This document shows, piece by piece, positions 1-8,769 of a stretch of 64,000 nt of DNA. Under the pieces are notes generated by a model. The model was not told the DNA's origin and did not search any database. It was given only the letters and a program-made list of their open reading frames with translations. Location of the stretch: the NCBI GenBank assembly GCA_020161065.1, contig JAIUPH010000017.1, positions 62,001 to 126,000 of the forward strand, read 5' to 3'. A program made the translations under genes and the position numbers. Source of the DNA: Pseudomonadota bacterium (GTDB lineage Bacteria; Pseudomonadota; Gammaproteobacteria; Burkholderiales; Burkholderiaceae_C). Each line of letters begins with the position of its first letter. Positions within the stretch are counted from its first letter, which is position 1.

Positions 1-456
1 CGCCAGCGGTTCCTGCACCTCGCGGTCCATCTTGTTGACGAAGGTGAGGATGGGCGTGTTGCGCGCGCGGCAGACCTGCAGCAGCCGCCGCGTCTGCGGC
101 TCCACGCCGTTGGCGGCGTCGATCACCATCAGCGCCGCGTCCACCGCGGTCAGCACGCGGTAGGTGTCTTCGCTGAAGTCCTGGTGGCCCGGCGTGTCCA
201 GCAGGTTGATCACGCAGTCGCGGTATTCCATCTGCATCACGCTGCTGGCCACCGAGATGCCGCGCTGCTTCTCGATCTCCATCCAGTCCGACGTGGCGTG
301 GCGGCTGGCCTTGCGCGCCTTGACGCTGCCGGCGATCTGGATCGCGCCGGAGAACAGCAGCAGCTTCTCGGTCAGCGTGGTCTTGCCGGCGTCGGGGTGG
401 CTGATGATGGCGAAGGTGCGGCGGCGCCGCACCTGGGGGCTGAGTTCGGTCGTCAT
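1..456 (-). CDS. prfC: Peptide chain release factor 3, N-terminal part (cut by window edge)
   Basis: Encodes the GTPase that removes RF1 and RF2 from the ribosome after peptide release. The 152 visible residues begin [17 protein letters not shown] and carry the translational GTPase motifs in order: the P-loop HPDAGKTT, the switch II motif DTPGHQDF and the base-specificity motif NKMD. The form [10 protein letters not shown] and the following [18 protein letters not shown] are typical of RF3 rather than EF-G or TypA. The C-terminal two thirds lie left of the window. It is the downstream gene of proC, 10 bases apart on the same strand, so the two may be co-transcribed. Confidence 0.93.
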   Translation of the reverse strand, partial: MTTELSPQVRRRRTFAIISHPDAGKTTLTEKLLLFSGAIQIAGSVKARKASRHATSDWMEIEKQRGISVASSVMQMEYRDCVINLLDTPGHQDFSEDTYRVLTAVDAALMVIDAANGVEPQTRRLLQVCRARNTPILTFVNKMDREVQEPLA

Positions 457-466
457 CGGTGGGTGT

Positions 467-1276
467 TCAGGCGCCGCGGCCCAGTTCCTCGGCGCGCGTG
501 CGCGCCGCCAGCAAGGCCTTGACGAAGGCGGCCTGCACGCCGCTGTCGTCCAGCGAGGTGATCGCCGCATGCGTGGTGCCGCCCTTGGACGTGACCTGCG
601 CGCGCAGCTCGGCCGGCGACAGCGGCGAGGCCTGCGCCAGCGCCGCGGCGCCGGCGACCGTGGCCTGCGCCAGGCGGCGGCTTTGCTCGGCGCTCAGGCC
701 CATCTGCGTGCCGGCGGCCATCATCGCCTCGATGACGTAGAAGACGTAGGCCGGGCCCGAGCCCGAGAGCGCCGTCACCGCATCGAGGTCGGCCTCGCGC
801 GCCACCCACAGCGACTGGCCGGTGGGCGCGAACAGCGCCTCCACCTGCGCGCGCTCGTCGGCGCCGACTTCGGGCCGCGCGTACAGCCCGGCGATGCCCT
901 GGCCGATCAGCGCCGGCGTGTTGGGCATGGCGCGCACCACGCGCGCGCTGCCGCTGGCCTGCACGAGGCTGTCGCTGCGCACGCCGGCCATCACGCTGAG
1001 CTGCAGCGCGCCGGCCAGCAGGCCGCGGCAGGCCGCCGCCGCCTCGGCAAAGCTCTGCGGCTTGACGGCCCACACCACGGTGGCGGCCTGCTGCAAGGTG
1101 GCGTCGGCCGCCGGCCGGGCGCTGATGCCGAAGGCCTGCGCCAGCTTCTCGCGCTGCGCTTCGAAAGGTTCGACCACCAGGATGTCGGCAGCCGGGCGGC
1201 CGGCACGGACCAGGCCGCCGATCAGCGCGCTGGCCATGTTGCCGCCGCCGATGAAGGCGATGGGAGCTTGATTCAT
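467..1276 (-). CDS. proC: Pyrroline-5-carboxylate reductase
   Basis: Catalyses the last step of proline synthesis, NAD(P)H-dependent reduction of 1-pyrroline-5-carboxylate. The 269-residue product starts [20 protein letters not shown]; the GGGNMA dinucleotide-binding loop is at about residues 9-14. The C-terminal dimerisation domain has the family signature [11 protein letters not shown] and a GGTTHAAI segment near the end. Length matches the family. I chose the ATG at 1276 because the nucleotide-binding strand follows directly; upstream in-frame codons only add low-complexity residues. Divergent from the gene at 1326 and upstream of prfC on the same strand. Confidence 0.95.
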   Translation of the reverse strand: MNQAPIAFIGGGNMASALIGGLVRAGRPAADILVVEPFEAQREKLAQAFGISARPAADATLQQAATVVWAVKPQSFAEAAAACRGLLAGALQLSVMAGVRSDSLVQASGSARVVRAMPNTPALIGQGIAGLYARPEVGADERAQVEALFAPTGQSLWVAREADLDAVTALSGSGPAYVFYVIEAMMAAGTQMGLSAEQSRRLAQATVAGAAALAQASPLSPAELRAQVTSKGGTTHAAITSLDDSGVQAAFVKALLAARTRAEELGRGA

Positions 1277-1325
1277 GGCCGGCAGTGTAGGGCGCCGGCG
1301 CCGACATGCGCTCCAATACGCTCCC

Positions 1326-3125
1326 ATGTACGGCCCCTTGCATGGCGACCCGCACGGCCCCTTCTCACGGCGCATGCGCGGCCTGCTGGCGGCCGCCGGG
1401 CTGTGCGCGGCGCTGGCGGCCGTGGCCGCGCCCAAGGTGCTGCGGATCGCCAGCGAAAGCGAGACCGGCTTCGACCCCGCGCGGGTGGGCGACGCGCGCT
1501 CGTTCCGCGTCACCAGCCACATCTTCGAAACGCTGCTGCACTACGACCCGCTGGCGCGGCCGGTCAAGCTGCGCCCGCTGACCGCCGCCGCGATGCCCGA
1601 GCCCTCGGCCGACTTCCGCACCTGGACCGTGCGCCTGCAGCCGGGCATCTTCTTCACCGACGACGCGGCCTTCGGCGGCAAGCCGCGCGAGCTGGTGGCG
1701 GCCGACTACGCCTACAGCATCCGCCGCCTGGCCGACCCCGCCACCAAGAGCCCGGGCTGGAGCGCGATCGAGCAGGCCGGCATCAGCGGCCTGGCCGCGC
1801 TGCGCCGCGAGGCCATCGATCGACGCAAGCCCTTCGACTACGACCGGGCGCTGCCCGGCCTGCAGGTGCTGGACCGCCACACGCTGCGCTTCCAGCTCGA
1901 CGCCGGCCGGCCGCGCTTTGCGCAATGGCTGGCCGATGCGGCCACCGCCGCGGTGGCGCGCGAGGTGATCGAGGCCGAGGGCGACCGCTCGATGCAGCAC
2001 CCGGTGGGCACCGGCCCGTTTCGATTGGCCGAGTGGCAGCGCGCCTCGCGCATCGTGCTGGAGCGCAACTTGCACTACCGCGAGCGCCACTACGACGCCG
2101 AACCCGCGCCCGATGACGCCGAGGGCCAGGCCATCCTGGCGCGGCTGAAGGGCCGCCGGCTGCCGATGGTCGACCGCGTGGAGATCGCCATCATCGAAGA
2201 GCGCCAGCCCACTTGGCTGGCCTTTCTCAACGGCGAGACCGACTGGATCGAGCTGCCCGACACCTTCACCGCCGTGGCGCTGCCCGGCGGCCGGCTGGCG
2301 CCCAACCTGGCGCGGCGCGGCATCCGGGCCGAGCGCGCGGTGCTGCCGTCCACCTACTACACCATGTTCAACATGCAAGACCCGCTGGTCGGCGGTTATG
2401 CGCCGCCGCAGGTGGCGCTGCGCCGCGCCATCGGCCTGGCCATCGACGTCGAGCGCGAGATCACGCTGTTGCGCAACGGCTCGGCGGTGCCGGCGCAGTC
2501 GCCCGTCACGCTCAACATGAGCGGCTACGACGCCGCCTGGCGCAGTGAGATGAGCGCCTACGACCCGGCCCGCGCCCGCGCGCTGCTGGACCTTTACGGT
2601 TACGTCGACCGCGACGGCGACGGCTGGCGCGAGACGCCCGACGGCCAGCCGCTGCTGCTGAAGATGGGCACCCAGCCCAGCCAGGAGACGCGCCGCTTCG
2701 ACGAGCTGATGAAGCGCGACATGAAGGCCATCGGCTTGCGCATCGAGTTCCACAGCGCCGTCTGGCCCGAGCAGTACAAGGCCGCGCGCGCCGGCAAGCT
2801 GATGATGTGGAGCGTGAGCGGCCGCGCCGGCGCGCCCGACGGCATCCAGGGCCTGCTGCGCTACGACGGCGCGGCGGCCGGCGGCGTCAACCTCGCGCGC
2901 TTCGACCTGCCGCAGATGAACGCCGCCATCGCACGGCTGCTGGCGCTGCCCGACGGCCCCGAGCGCGAGGCCGCATTCGACCTCGCCAAGCGGCTGACGG
3001 TGGCCTGGATGCCGTACAAGCTGCGCACCCACCTCGTGCAGATCGCGCTGTGGCAGCCGCAGCTGGTGGGTTACAGGCGGCCGCTGTTCTGGAACCAATG
3101 GTTCGACGTCGTCGACCTCGAATAA
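1326..3125 (+). CDS. Orphan ABC transporter peptide-binding protein (SBP family 5)
   Basis: Periplasmic substrate-binding protein of the DppA/OppA/YejA family, about 599 residues, expected to bind peptides or similar solutes. The N-terminus has two arginines followed by the hydrophobic stretch LLAAAGLCAALAAVAAP, a Sec signal. The mature part has the family pattern ESETGFDPARVGDARSF, then LRPLTAAAMPEPSADFRTW and a late segment LRRAIGLAIDVEREI. No permease or ATPase gene is adjacent, so it is an orphan component. An ATG at 1374 (MRGLLAAAG) would give a more usual signal peptide and is equally possible. ldcA follows after 8 bases, and ampG is nearby, so a role with murein peptides is plausible but is inference. 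Confidence 0.85.
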   Translation: MYGPLHGDPHGPFSRRMRGLLAAAGLCAALAAVAAPKVLRIASESETGFDPARVGDARSFRVTSHIFETLLHYDPLARPVKLRPLTAAAMPEPSADFRTWTVRLQPGIFFTDDAAFGGKPRELVAADYAYSIRRLADPATKSPGWSAIEQAGISGLAALRREAIDRRKPFDYDRALPGLQVLDRHTLRFQLDAGRPRFAQWLADAATAAVAREVIEAEGDRSMQHPVGTGPFRLAEWQRASRIVLERNLHYRERHYDAEPAPDDAEGQAILARLKGRRLPMVDRVEIAIIEERQPTWLAFLNGETDWIELPDTFTAVALPGGRLAPNLARRGIRAERAVLPSTYYTMFNMQDPLVGGYAPPQVALRRAIGLAIDVEREITLLRNGSAVPAQSPVTLNMSGYDAAWRSEMSAYDPARARALLDLYGYVDRDGDGWRETPDGQPLLLKMGTQPSQETRRFDELMKRDMKAIGLRIEFHSAVWPEQYKAARAGKLMMWSVSGRAGAPDGIQGLLRYDGAAAGGVNLARFDLPQMNAAIARLLALPDGPEREAAFDLAKRLTVAWMPYKLRTHLVQIALWQPQLVGYRRPLFWNQWFDVVDLE

Positions 3126-3133
3126 CGTCTTAC

Positions 3134-4096
3134 ATGAACGCCATGACCCTGATCCGCCCCAAGCGCCTGCAGCCCGGCGACCTGATCGGCCTCATCAACC
3201 CCAGCGGCGCGATCTACGAGCACGCGCCCTACGAGCAGGCGCACGCGCGGCTGCGCGCTTTGGGCTTTCGCACGAAGGAAGGCGCCAACCTGCGCGCGCG
3301 CTACGGCCACATGGCCGGCACGCCGCAGCAGCGCGCCGACGACATCCACGCCCACGTCGCCGACCCCGAAGTGGCCGGCCTGCTGGCCGTCACCGGCGGC
3401 TCGGGCGCCAACCGCGTGCTGCCGCTGCTCGACTACGACTTGATCGGCCGCCACCCGAAGTTCCTGGGCGGCTTCTCCGACCTGACGGCGCTGATCAGCG
3501 CGGTGCACGTGAAGACCGGGCTCGTCACCTTCCACTCGCCGCTGGCGCGATCGGAGTGGAACGCCTTCAGCGTCGAGCACTTCAAGGCCGTGGCGATGGA
3601 CGGCCGCGCGCACACGCTGGCCAACACCCTGGTGCCGGCCGACGACCTGGTGGCGGCCGAAGGCAGCATCCACACGCTGCGCGGCGGCCGCGCGCAAGGG
3701 CCGCTGGTCGGTGGCAACCTGGCGGTGCTGACCTCGCTGGCCGGCACGCCTTACCTGCCGCGCTTCGACGGCGCGATCCTGTTCCTGGAAGACGTCACCG
3801 AATACGTCTACCGCATCGACCGCATGCTTTCGACGCTGATGCTGTCCGGCGCGCTCGCGCGCGTGGCCGGCGTCGCGCTGGGCGGCTTCACCGACTGCCC
3901 GCCCAGCGAAGGCAGCTTCGGCAGCCTGACGCTCGACGAGGTGTTCCGCGACTACTTCATGCCGCTCGACGTGCCCGTCTACCGCGGCGCGCAGTTCGGC
4001 CACATCAAGCGCAAGTTCACGCTGCCGCTGGGCGTGCGCGCCGAGATCGACGCCGATGCCGGCAGCCTGCGGCTGCTGGAGCCGGCGGTGGTTTGA
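3134..4096 (+). CDS. ldcA: LD-carboxypeptidase (peptidase S66 family)
   Basis: Cytoplasmic serine peptidase that removes the terminal D-Ala from recycled murein tetrapeptides. The 320-residue product shows the S66 layout: an N-terminal domain with LQPGDLIGLINPSGAI, the TGGSGANRVLP segment, and GGFSDLTAL, whose Ser (about residue 117) is the expected nucleophile. The C-terminal domain contains GPLVGGNLAVL, FLEDVTEYVYRIDR with the expected catalytic Glu, and GAQFGHIKRKFTLPLG with the catalytic His. It starts 8 bases after the binding-protein gene and is probably translated from the same mRNA. AmpG, which imports the substrate, is encoded 800 bases downstream. Convergent with the toxin gene. Confidence 0.88.
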   Translation: MNAMTLIRPKRLQPGDLIGLINPSGAIYEHAPYEQAHARLRALGFRTKEGANLRARYGHMAGTPQQRADDIHAHVADPEVAGLLAVTGGSGANRVLPLLDYDLIGRHPKFLGGFSDLTALISAVHVKTGLVTFHSPLARSEWNAFSVEHFKAVAMDGRAHTLANTLVPADDLVAAEGSIHTLRGGRAQGPLVGGNLAVLTSLAGTPYLPRFDGAILFLEDVTEYVYRIDRMLSTLMLSGALARVAGVALGGFTDCPPSEGSFGSLTLDEVFRDYFMPLDVPVYRGAQFGHIKRKFTLPLGVRAEIDADAGSLRLLEPAVV

Positions 4097-4107
4097 TGGT
4101 GCGTGCT

Positions 4108-4524
4108 TCAGCGTCCGGCGCGCGCCGCTTTGTAGGCCGCCTGCGCGGGGCGCATCATCGACGCGTGCAGGCTGCCCAGCTTCGGCTGCTGCCCGTGCGG
4201 CGCGCGCGGCGGCACGGCGAAGAAGTCGTCGGTCCACGGCAGCTCGATCGCTTGCCTGAAATCGAACTTGGTGTCGAACGACAGCCCGGCGCTGGCGTAG
4301 GCGGCCGGGTGCGCCTGCCGGGTGATCGCGAACTCGCCGGCGTGCAGCCGGTCCAGGCCTTGCGACGTGCCGTAGGCCACCGTGACCGCGACGCCGTCTT
4401 CGCGCTCGGTGACCTCGCAGACCAGCGCCGGCCGCGGCTTCGGCCCCGGGCTGCGCCGCGGCAGTTCGGGGAAGCGGCACCAGACGATGTCGCCCGGCGC
4501 CGGCGGCCTCCAGCGCGCGGCCAC
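4108..4524 (-). CDS. PemK/MazF-family toxin-like protein
   Basis: Predicted type II toxin of 138 residues. Near the N-terminus it has PGDIVWCRFPE followed by KPRPALVCEV, the pattern of the PemK/MazF fold, whose members are mostly mRNA endonucleases. It starts at GTG, one base after the stop of the upstream small gene at 4526-4801, which fits an antitoxin-toxin operon with coupled translation. The C-terminal part (WTDDFFAVPPRAPHGQQP onward) is longer than in short MazF proteins. Activity is inferred from family only; related proteins outside TA pairs exist, so the partner gene is the main support. Confidence 0.72.
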   Translation of the reverse strand: MAARWRPPAPGDIVWCRFPELPRRSPGPKPRPALVCEVTEREDGVAVTVAYGTSQGLDRLHAGEFAITRQAHPAAYASAGLSFDTKFDFRQAIELPWTDDFFAVPPRAPHGQQPKLGSLHASMMRPAQAAYKAARAGR

Positions 4525-4525
4525 T

Positions 4526-4801
4526 TCAGAACAGCGACTGCTTCCTCAGCACCTTGCCCTTGGGCCGCTTCGCCGCGGCGGCCTTGTTCACCGCTTGCAG
4601 GTCGCGCGCCGACAAGGGGCCCTCGTCGGCCTCGTAGGCCGGCAGCTCTTCCTGCGCCATGCGCGACAGCGCCATGTGCACGACCTCGGTTTCCGAAAGG
4701 TCGAAGCGCGCGGCCATCGCCTTCACGGTCTCGCGCGTCACGCCGAAGGGCGTGTCGCGGGTTCTGAACTTGAGCAGCAGGCTGGAGGTGGCGGCAGGCA
4801 T
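4526..4801 (-). CDS. Putative antitoxin of the PemK-type pair
   Basis: A 91-residue protein starting MPAATSSLLLKFRTRD, followed by a predicted helical segment (VTRETVKAMAARFDLSETE) that resembles a ribbon-helix-helix or related DNA-binding dimer, and a basic C-terminal tail AAAAKRPKGKVLRKQSLF. Position is the main evidence: it precedes the toxin-like gene by one base and has a perfect inverted repeat at 4822-4840 just upstream of its start, as expected for an autoregulating antitoxin. I do not recognise a named antitoxin family from sequence alone. Confidence 0.6.
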   Translation of the reverse strand: MPAATSSLLLKFRTRDTPFGVTRETVKAMAARFDLSETEVVHMALSRMAQEELPAYEADEGPLSARDLQAVNKAAAAKRPKGKVLRKQSLF

Positions 4802-4821
4802 GCGCAGGCTCCGGATCGGGC

Positions 4822-4840
4822 GTATATATGAACTATATAC
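4822..4840 (-). promoter_or_regulatory. Perfect 7-5-7 inverted repeat, likely TA operator
   Basis: GTATATA, five bases (TGAAC), then TATATAC: a perfect palindrome 21 bases upstream of the antitoxin ATG at 4801. It is pure A/T-rich DNA in an otherwise very GC-rich region, so it probably also contains the -10 element of the antitoxin promoter. It lies in the divergent space before ampG (start 4896) and could influence that gene too. Confidence 0.65.
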
Positions 4841-4895
4841 TCGTTGAAGCCGCCGGCCGCCTTGTCCCCCCCGTTCTGATCGCCCGCCCCGCCCT

Positions 4896-6485
4896 TTGAA
4901 CACCCTCCCTGCCCAAGCGCTGCGTGGCGCCCAGCGCCTGCAGCGCGCCTGGCGCCTCGTCGTCGTCGCGTTGCTGGGCTTCGCTTCGGGCCTGCCGCTG
5001 GCGCTGACGGGCCAGGCGCTGCAGGCCTGGCTGGCCACCGACGGCGTCGACCTGGCGACCATCGGCTTCCTCGGGCTGGTGGGGCTGCCCTACACCTTCA
5101 AGTTCTTGTGGGCGCCGCTGATGGACCGCTTCGAGCCGCCGGGCCTGGGCCGGCGGCGCGGCTGGCTGGTGCTCACGCAACTGGCGCTGGCCGCGGCGCT
5201 GTTGCTGCTGGCGGGCACCTCGCCGGCCAGCGGCATCCGTTCCTTTGCCTTGCTGGCGTTGACGCTGGCCTTCCTGTCGGCGTCGCAGGACGTGGTGATC
5301 GACGCCTACCGCACCGACCTGCTGCCGGCCTCGGAGCGCGGGCTGGGCGCCTCGCTCAACGTGGCCGGCTACCGCGTGGCGATGATCGTCTCCGGCGGCC
5401 TGGCATTGATCTGGACCGACGCGGCGCAAGGCGGCGGCTGGACCTGGCCCGAGGTCTACCGGCTGATGGCCGGCCTGATGCTGGCCGCCGCCGCGGTAAG
5501 CGCCTTGCTGCTGCCGCGGCTGCCGCCGTTGCCTGCGGCCGCCGGCGCGCCGGCCACCCCGGCGCGGCGCGAGCTGCTGGGCTTTGCCGCCGTGCTGGCC
5601 GCCGTCGCCCTGGGCGTGTGGCTGACCGATCGCTACGGCACCGTGCTGGCGCGCGGACTGTTGGGCGGCTGGCTGGCCGCCGGTGCGCTGCCGGCGGCGC
5701 TGCAAACGCGCTGGATCGAGCTGGCCGCGCTGCTCGGCGGCATCGCGCTGACGCTGCCGCTGGCCGCCTGGGCGGCGCGGCGCGCGCGCTTCGAGACCTT
5801 GCTGGCGGGCTTGCGCGACTACTTCCGCCAGCCCGGCGCCGGCGCGATCCTGCTGCTGATCGTGCTCTACAAGCTGGGCGACGCTTTCGCCGGCGCGCTG
5901 CTGACGCCGTTCCTGCTGAAAGGCATGGGCTATGCGTCGGCCGAGGTCGGCGTGGTCAACAAGCTGCTGGGGCTGTGGCTGTCGATCGGCGGCGCGCTGC
6001 TCGGCGGCGCGCTGATGCTGCGCCTGGGCCTGTGGCGGGCGCTGATGCTGTTCGGCGTGCTGCAGGCGGCCACCAACCTGGGCTTCTGGTGGCTGGCGCA
6101 AGGCGGCCGCGGCCAGCTCGGCGCGGCGCTGCTGCCGGCCTTCGACTGGGGCTTCGTCAAGCTGGCCCAGGCCACGCCGGTGGATGGCGGCCTGGTGCTG
6201 GTGGTGGCGCTGGAAAACCTGTGCGGCGGCATGGGCACGGCGGCCTTCCTGGCGTTTTTGATGAGCCTGTGCAGCCAGCGCTTCACGGCCACGCAGTTCG
6301 CGCTGCTGTCGGCCTTTGCCTCGGTGGGCCGCGTCTGGGTGGGGCCGCTGGCCGGCGTGCTGGCCGAGACCATCGGCTGGCCGGCCTTCTTCGTCGTCAG
6401 CACCGTGTTCGCGCTGCCGGGGCTGCTGCTGCTGTGGACCCTGCGCGCGCCCATCGCGGCACTGGGCCGATCGGCCGACTCCTAG
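4896..6485 (+). CDS. ampG: AmpG-like muropeptide permease (MFS)
   Basis: Inner-membrane proton-coupled importer of anhydro-muropeptides. The 529-residue product has about 12-14 hydrophobic segments. The family hallmarks are near the N-terminus: LLGFASGLPLALTGQALQAW, GLVGLPYTFKFLWAPLMDR and the loop FLSASQDVVIDAYRTDLL. A late segment MSLCSQRFTATQFALLSAF is also typical of AmpG. The first codon that fits is TTG at 4896; no ATG or GTG lies close upstream. Its proximity to ldcA points to murein recycling. It is separated from ldcA by the oppositely oriented toxin-antitoxin pair, which may be an insertion. Confidence 0.88.
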   Translation: MNTLPAQALRGAQRLQRAWRLVVVALLGFASGLPLALTGQALQAWLATDGVDLATIGFLGLVGLPYTFKFLWAPLMDRFEPPGLGRRRGWLVLTQLALAAALLLLAGTSPASGIRSFALLALTLAFLSASQDVVIDAYRTDLLPASERGLGASLNVAGYRVAMIVSGGLALIWTDAAQGGGWTWPEVYRLMAGLMLAAAAVSALLLPRLPPLPAAAGAPATPARRELLGFAAVLAAVALGVWLTDRYGTVLARGLLGGWLAAGALPAALQTRWIELAALLGGIALTLPLAAWAARRARFETLLAGLRDYFRQPGAGAILLLIVLYKLGDAFAGALLTPFLLKGMGYASAEVGVVNKLLGLWLSIGGALLGGALMLRLGLWRALMLFGVLQAATNLGFWWLAQGGRGQLGAALLPAFDWGFVKLAQATPVDGGLVLVVALENLCGGMGTAAFLAFLMSLCSQRFTATQFALLSAFASVGRVWVGPLAGVLAETIGWPAFFVVSTVFALPGLLLLWTLRAPIAALGRSADS

Positions 6486-6488
6486 AAT
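6483..6488 (+). promoter_or_regulatory. Possible -10 element for the M48 protease gene
   Basis: TAGAAT overlaps the end of ampG, 57 bases before the protease ATG. A good ribosome binding site (CAGGAGAA) precedes that ATG. No clear -35 is visible. Confidence 0.3.
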
Positions 6489-6545
6489 TTCCCGCGCCGG
6501 CCCCCAAGTGCGGGTTCCTGCCGCCGGCCCCCAGGAGAACCGCCG

Positions 6546-7439
6546 ATGACTGCCGACCGCCCCTGCTCCTGCAGCCTGCACCGCCGCCGGCTGTTCACCG
6601 GCGGCCTGCTCGGCGCCGGCCTCGTCGCCGCCTGGCCGGGGGCGGCGCAGGCCGCCGCGATCCCCGAATGCAAGCGCTCGACCTTCACCAAGGCGGTGTC
6701 GGCCGACACGGTGGAAGGCCAGGCCGGCCAGCAGTACCGCCGCATGCTGCAGGAGGCCGGCAGCGAGCGCGCGCTGGCGCCGGCCGAGCATCCACAGCTC
6801 CAACGTTTGAAGTACATCGCCGCGCGCATCGTGCCCTTCGCCGCCGATTGCAACCCGCGCGCCGCGCAGTGGCGCTGGGAGGTCAACCTGATCGGCAGCC
6901 GCCAGCTCAACGCCTTCTGCATGCCGGGCGGCAAGATCGCGTTCTTCTACGGCATCCTGTCGGAGCTGCAGCTCACCGACGCCGAGGTGGCGATGATCAT
7001 GGGCCACGAGGCGGCGCATGCGCTGCTGGAGCACGCGCGCGAGCAGATGGGCAAGAACGTCATCACCACCAACGGCCTGCGCCTGGGCGCGGCGCTGCTG
7101 GGGCTGGGGCAGATCGGCGACCTCGGCGCGCAGATCGGCAGCCAGCTGCTGTCGCTGAAGTTCAGCCGCGACGACGAGTCGGAAGCCGACGCGCTGGGCC
7201 TGGTGATGGCCGCGCAGGCCGGCTACGACCCGCGCGCCGGCGTCACGCTGTGGCAGAAGATGGGCGCGGCCGGCGGCGGCGCGAATGCTTCGTTCCTGTC
7301 CACCCACCCCAGCGGCCCGCAGCGCATCAAGGACATCGAGGCCAAGCTGCCGCGCGTGCAGCCGCTGTACGACGCGGCGCCCAAGCCCGACCGCCAGTTC
7401 GCGCCGGCGCCCAAGCTGGCGGCGGCACCCGCCCGGTAA
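6546..7439 (+). CDS. M48-family metalloprotease, exported
   Basis: Zinc peptidase of 297 residues, probably periplasmic, in the same broad family as BepA/LoiP, which act on outer-membrane proteins. The N-terminus HRRRLFTGGLLGAGLVAAW has a run of three arginines and could be a Tat- or Sec-type signal. The zinc motif is GHEAAHALLEH (about residues 150-160), and the downstream glutamate ligand lies in DDESEADALG. STHPSGPQRI near the end is the usual M48 C-terminal signature. No TPR repeats follow, unlike BepA. It ends one base before the convergent Crp/Fnr gene. Confidence 0.9.
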   Translation: MTADRPCSCSLHRRRLFTGGLLGAGLVAAWPGAAQAAAIPECKRSTFTKAVSADTVEGQAGQQYRRMLQEAGSERALAPAEHPQLQRLKYIAARIVPFAADCNPRAAQWRWEVNLIGSRQLNAFCMPGGKIAFFYGILSELQLTDAEVAMIMGHEAAHALLEHAREQMGKNVITTNGLRLGAALLGLGQIGDLGAQIGSQLLSLKFSRDDESEADALGLVMAAQAGYDPRAGVTLWQKMGAAGGGANASFLSTHPSGPQRIKDIEAKLPRVQPLYDAAPKPDRQFAPAPKLAAAPAR

Positions 7440-7440
7440 G

Positions 7441-8109
7441 TCACCAGCGCGGCGGCAACGGCTTCAATAACTGCAGAAGTCCACGGCTTTCGATGGCCAC
7501 GTAGCCGCCCTGCTGCAAGTCGTTGAGCTGGCGCGTGATCATCTCGCGCGAGCAGCCCACGCGGTTGGCCAGCTCCAGGTGCGTGAGCCTCTCGTTGAGG
7601 CGGCGCGTGCCGTCGGGCTGCGGCTCGGCGCTGGCCTCCAGCAGCATCTTCAGGCGGCCGTAGACGTCGTTGAGCGCCATGCTCTTGGCGCTGAGCGTGG
7701 CCGCGCGCGCCCGGCGGATCACCTTGGCCAGCAGCTCGAAGGCGAAGCCCGGGTGCTCGGCCAGGTGCGTTTCCAGCGTGCGCCGCGTCACCATCGAGCA
7801 GATGGTGGGCTCCAGCGCCGCCACGCTGGCCGAGCGCGGGCCGCCGTCCAGGCTCATCTCGCCGACGTATTCGCCGGGGCCGTAGGTGCCGTGGGTGATC
7901 TCGCGCTCGTTGGCCAGGTGGCTGCCGTAGGCGCGCAGCCGGCCGGCCAGCACGATGAAGATGGTGTCGCCGTGCGAGCCTTCCTGGATCAGCACCGCGC
8001 CCTTGGCATAACGCACGAGTTCGCCGCGCCGGGCCAGCTCGCGCACCTCGTCGGACAGCGGCGCGGTCTCGACGTAGTCCTGCGGCGGGGGCTTGGTGTC
8101 GCGCGCCAT
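7441..8109 (-). CDS. Crp/Fnr-family transcriptional regulator
   Basis: A 222-residue regulator with an N-terminal cyclic-nucleotide-binding fold (about 15-135; see GDTIFIVLAGRLRAYG and GPGEYVGEMSLDGGPRSASV) and a C-terminal winged helix (about 160-215) with the recognition region LELANRVGCSREMITRQLN. The phosphate-binding cassette position reads GEMSLDGGPRSAS, close to the Crp pattern, so nucleotide binding is possible. It lacks the N-terminal cysteine cluster of Fnr. Five bases separate it from the upstream MBL hydrolase gene on the same strand, suggesting one mRNA. Confidence 0.88.
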   Translation of the reverse strand: MARDTKPPPQDYVETAPLSDEVRELARRGELVRYAKGAVLIQEGSHGDTIFIVLAGRLRAYGSHLANEREITHGTYGPGEYVGEMSLDGGPRSASVAALEPTICSMVTRRTLETHLAEHPGFAFELLAKVIRRARAATLSAKSMALNDVYGRLKMLLEASAEPQPDGTRRLNERLTHLELANRVGCSREMITRQLNDLQQGGYVAIESRGLLQLLKPLPPRW

Positions 8110-8114
8110 GGCGG

Positions 8115-8756
8115 TCAGCTGCCCTGCAGGTAGGGGTTGAAGCGGCGCTCGCGGCCGAAGCTGCTTTCCGGGCCGTGGCCGGGGATGAACACGGTGTCAT
8201 CGCCCATCGGCCACAGGCGCTGGGTGATGCTGGCGATCAGCGTGTCGAAATCGCCGCCGGGAAAGTCGGTGCGGCCGATGCTGCCGGCGAACAGCACGTC
8301 GCCGACGAAGGCGCGCCGCGCCTGCGCGCTGTGGAAGACCACGTGCCCCGGCGTGTGGCCGGGGCAGTGGCGCACGTCGAGCACGCATTCGCCCACGCTC
8401 ACCTGGTCGCCGTCGGCCAGCCAGCGCGTCGGCGTGAAGCCTTCGGCCGGCGGAAAGCCGAACTGCCGGCTTTGCGCGGCCAGCGCGTCGATCCAGAACT
8501 GGTCACCGGGGTGCGGGCCGACGATGGGCAGGTCCTGCTCGCGCGCCAGCGCGCCGGCGCCGCCGGCATGGTCGATGTGCGCGTGGGTCAGCCAGATCTG
8601 CCCGAGCGTCACGCCCAGCTCGTCCACCGCCGCCAGCAGGCGCGGCAACTCGCCGCCGGGATCGATCACCGCCGCCTGGCGCGTCGCCTCGCAATAGACG
8701 ATGGAGGCGTTCTGCTGGAAAGGCGTGACGGCGACGGTGCGGTAGTGCAGCGGCAT
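8115..8756 (-). CDS. MBL-fold hydrolase, YcbL/glyoxalase II-like
   Basis: Metallo-beta-lactamase fold protein of 213 residues. The metal site is complete: THAHIDHAGG (HxHxDH) at about residues 57-66, CPGHTPGH with the next His, FVGDVLF with the bridging Asp, and IPGHGPES at the end. It lacks the C-terminal HAGH domain of classical glyoxalase II, matching YcbL-type type II glyoxalases or general thioester hydrolases. First or second gene of a leftward set with the Crp/Fnr regulator downstream. Confidence 0.88.
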   Translation of the reverse strand: MPLHYRTVAVTPFQQNASIVYCEATRQAAVIDPGGELPRLLAAVDELGVTLGQIWLTHAHIDHAGGAGALAREQDLPIVGPHPGDQFWIDALAAQSRQFGFPPAEGFTPTRWLADGDQVSVGECVLDVRHCPGHTPGHVVFHSAQARRAFVGDVLFAGSIGRTDFPGGDFDTLIASITQRLWPMGDDTVFIPGHGPESSFGRERRFNPYLQGS

Positions 8757-8769
8757 GGGCGCTGCGATC

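Noticed and set aside
453-1355. Long open frames antisense to or out of phase with proC and the binding protein
   Set aside because: Arg/Ala/Gly-rich translations typical of alternate frames in very GC-rich DNA; the real genes in these positions have clear family motifs.
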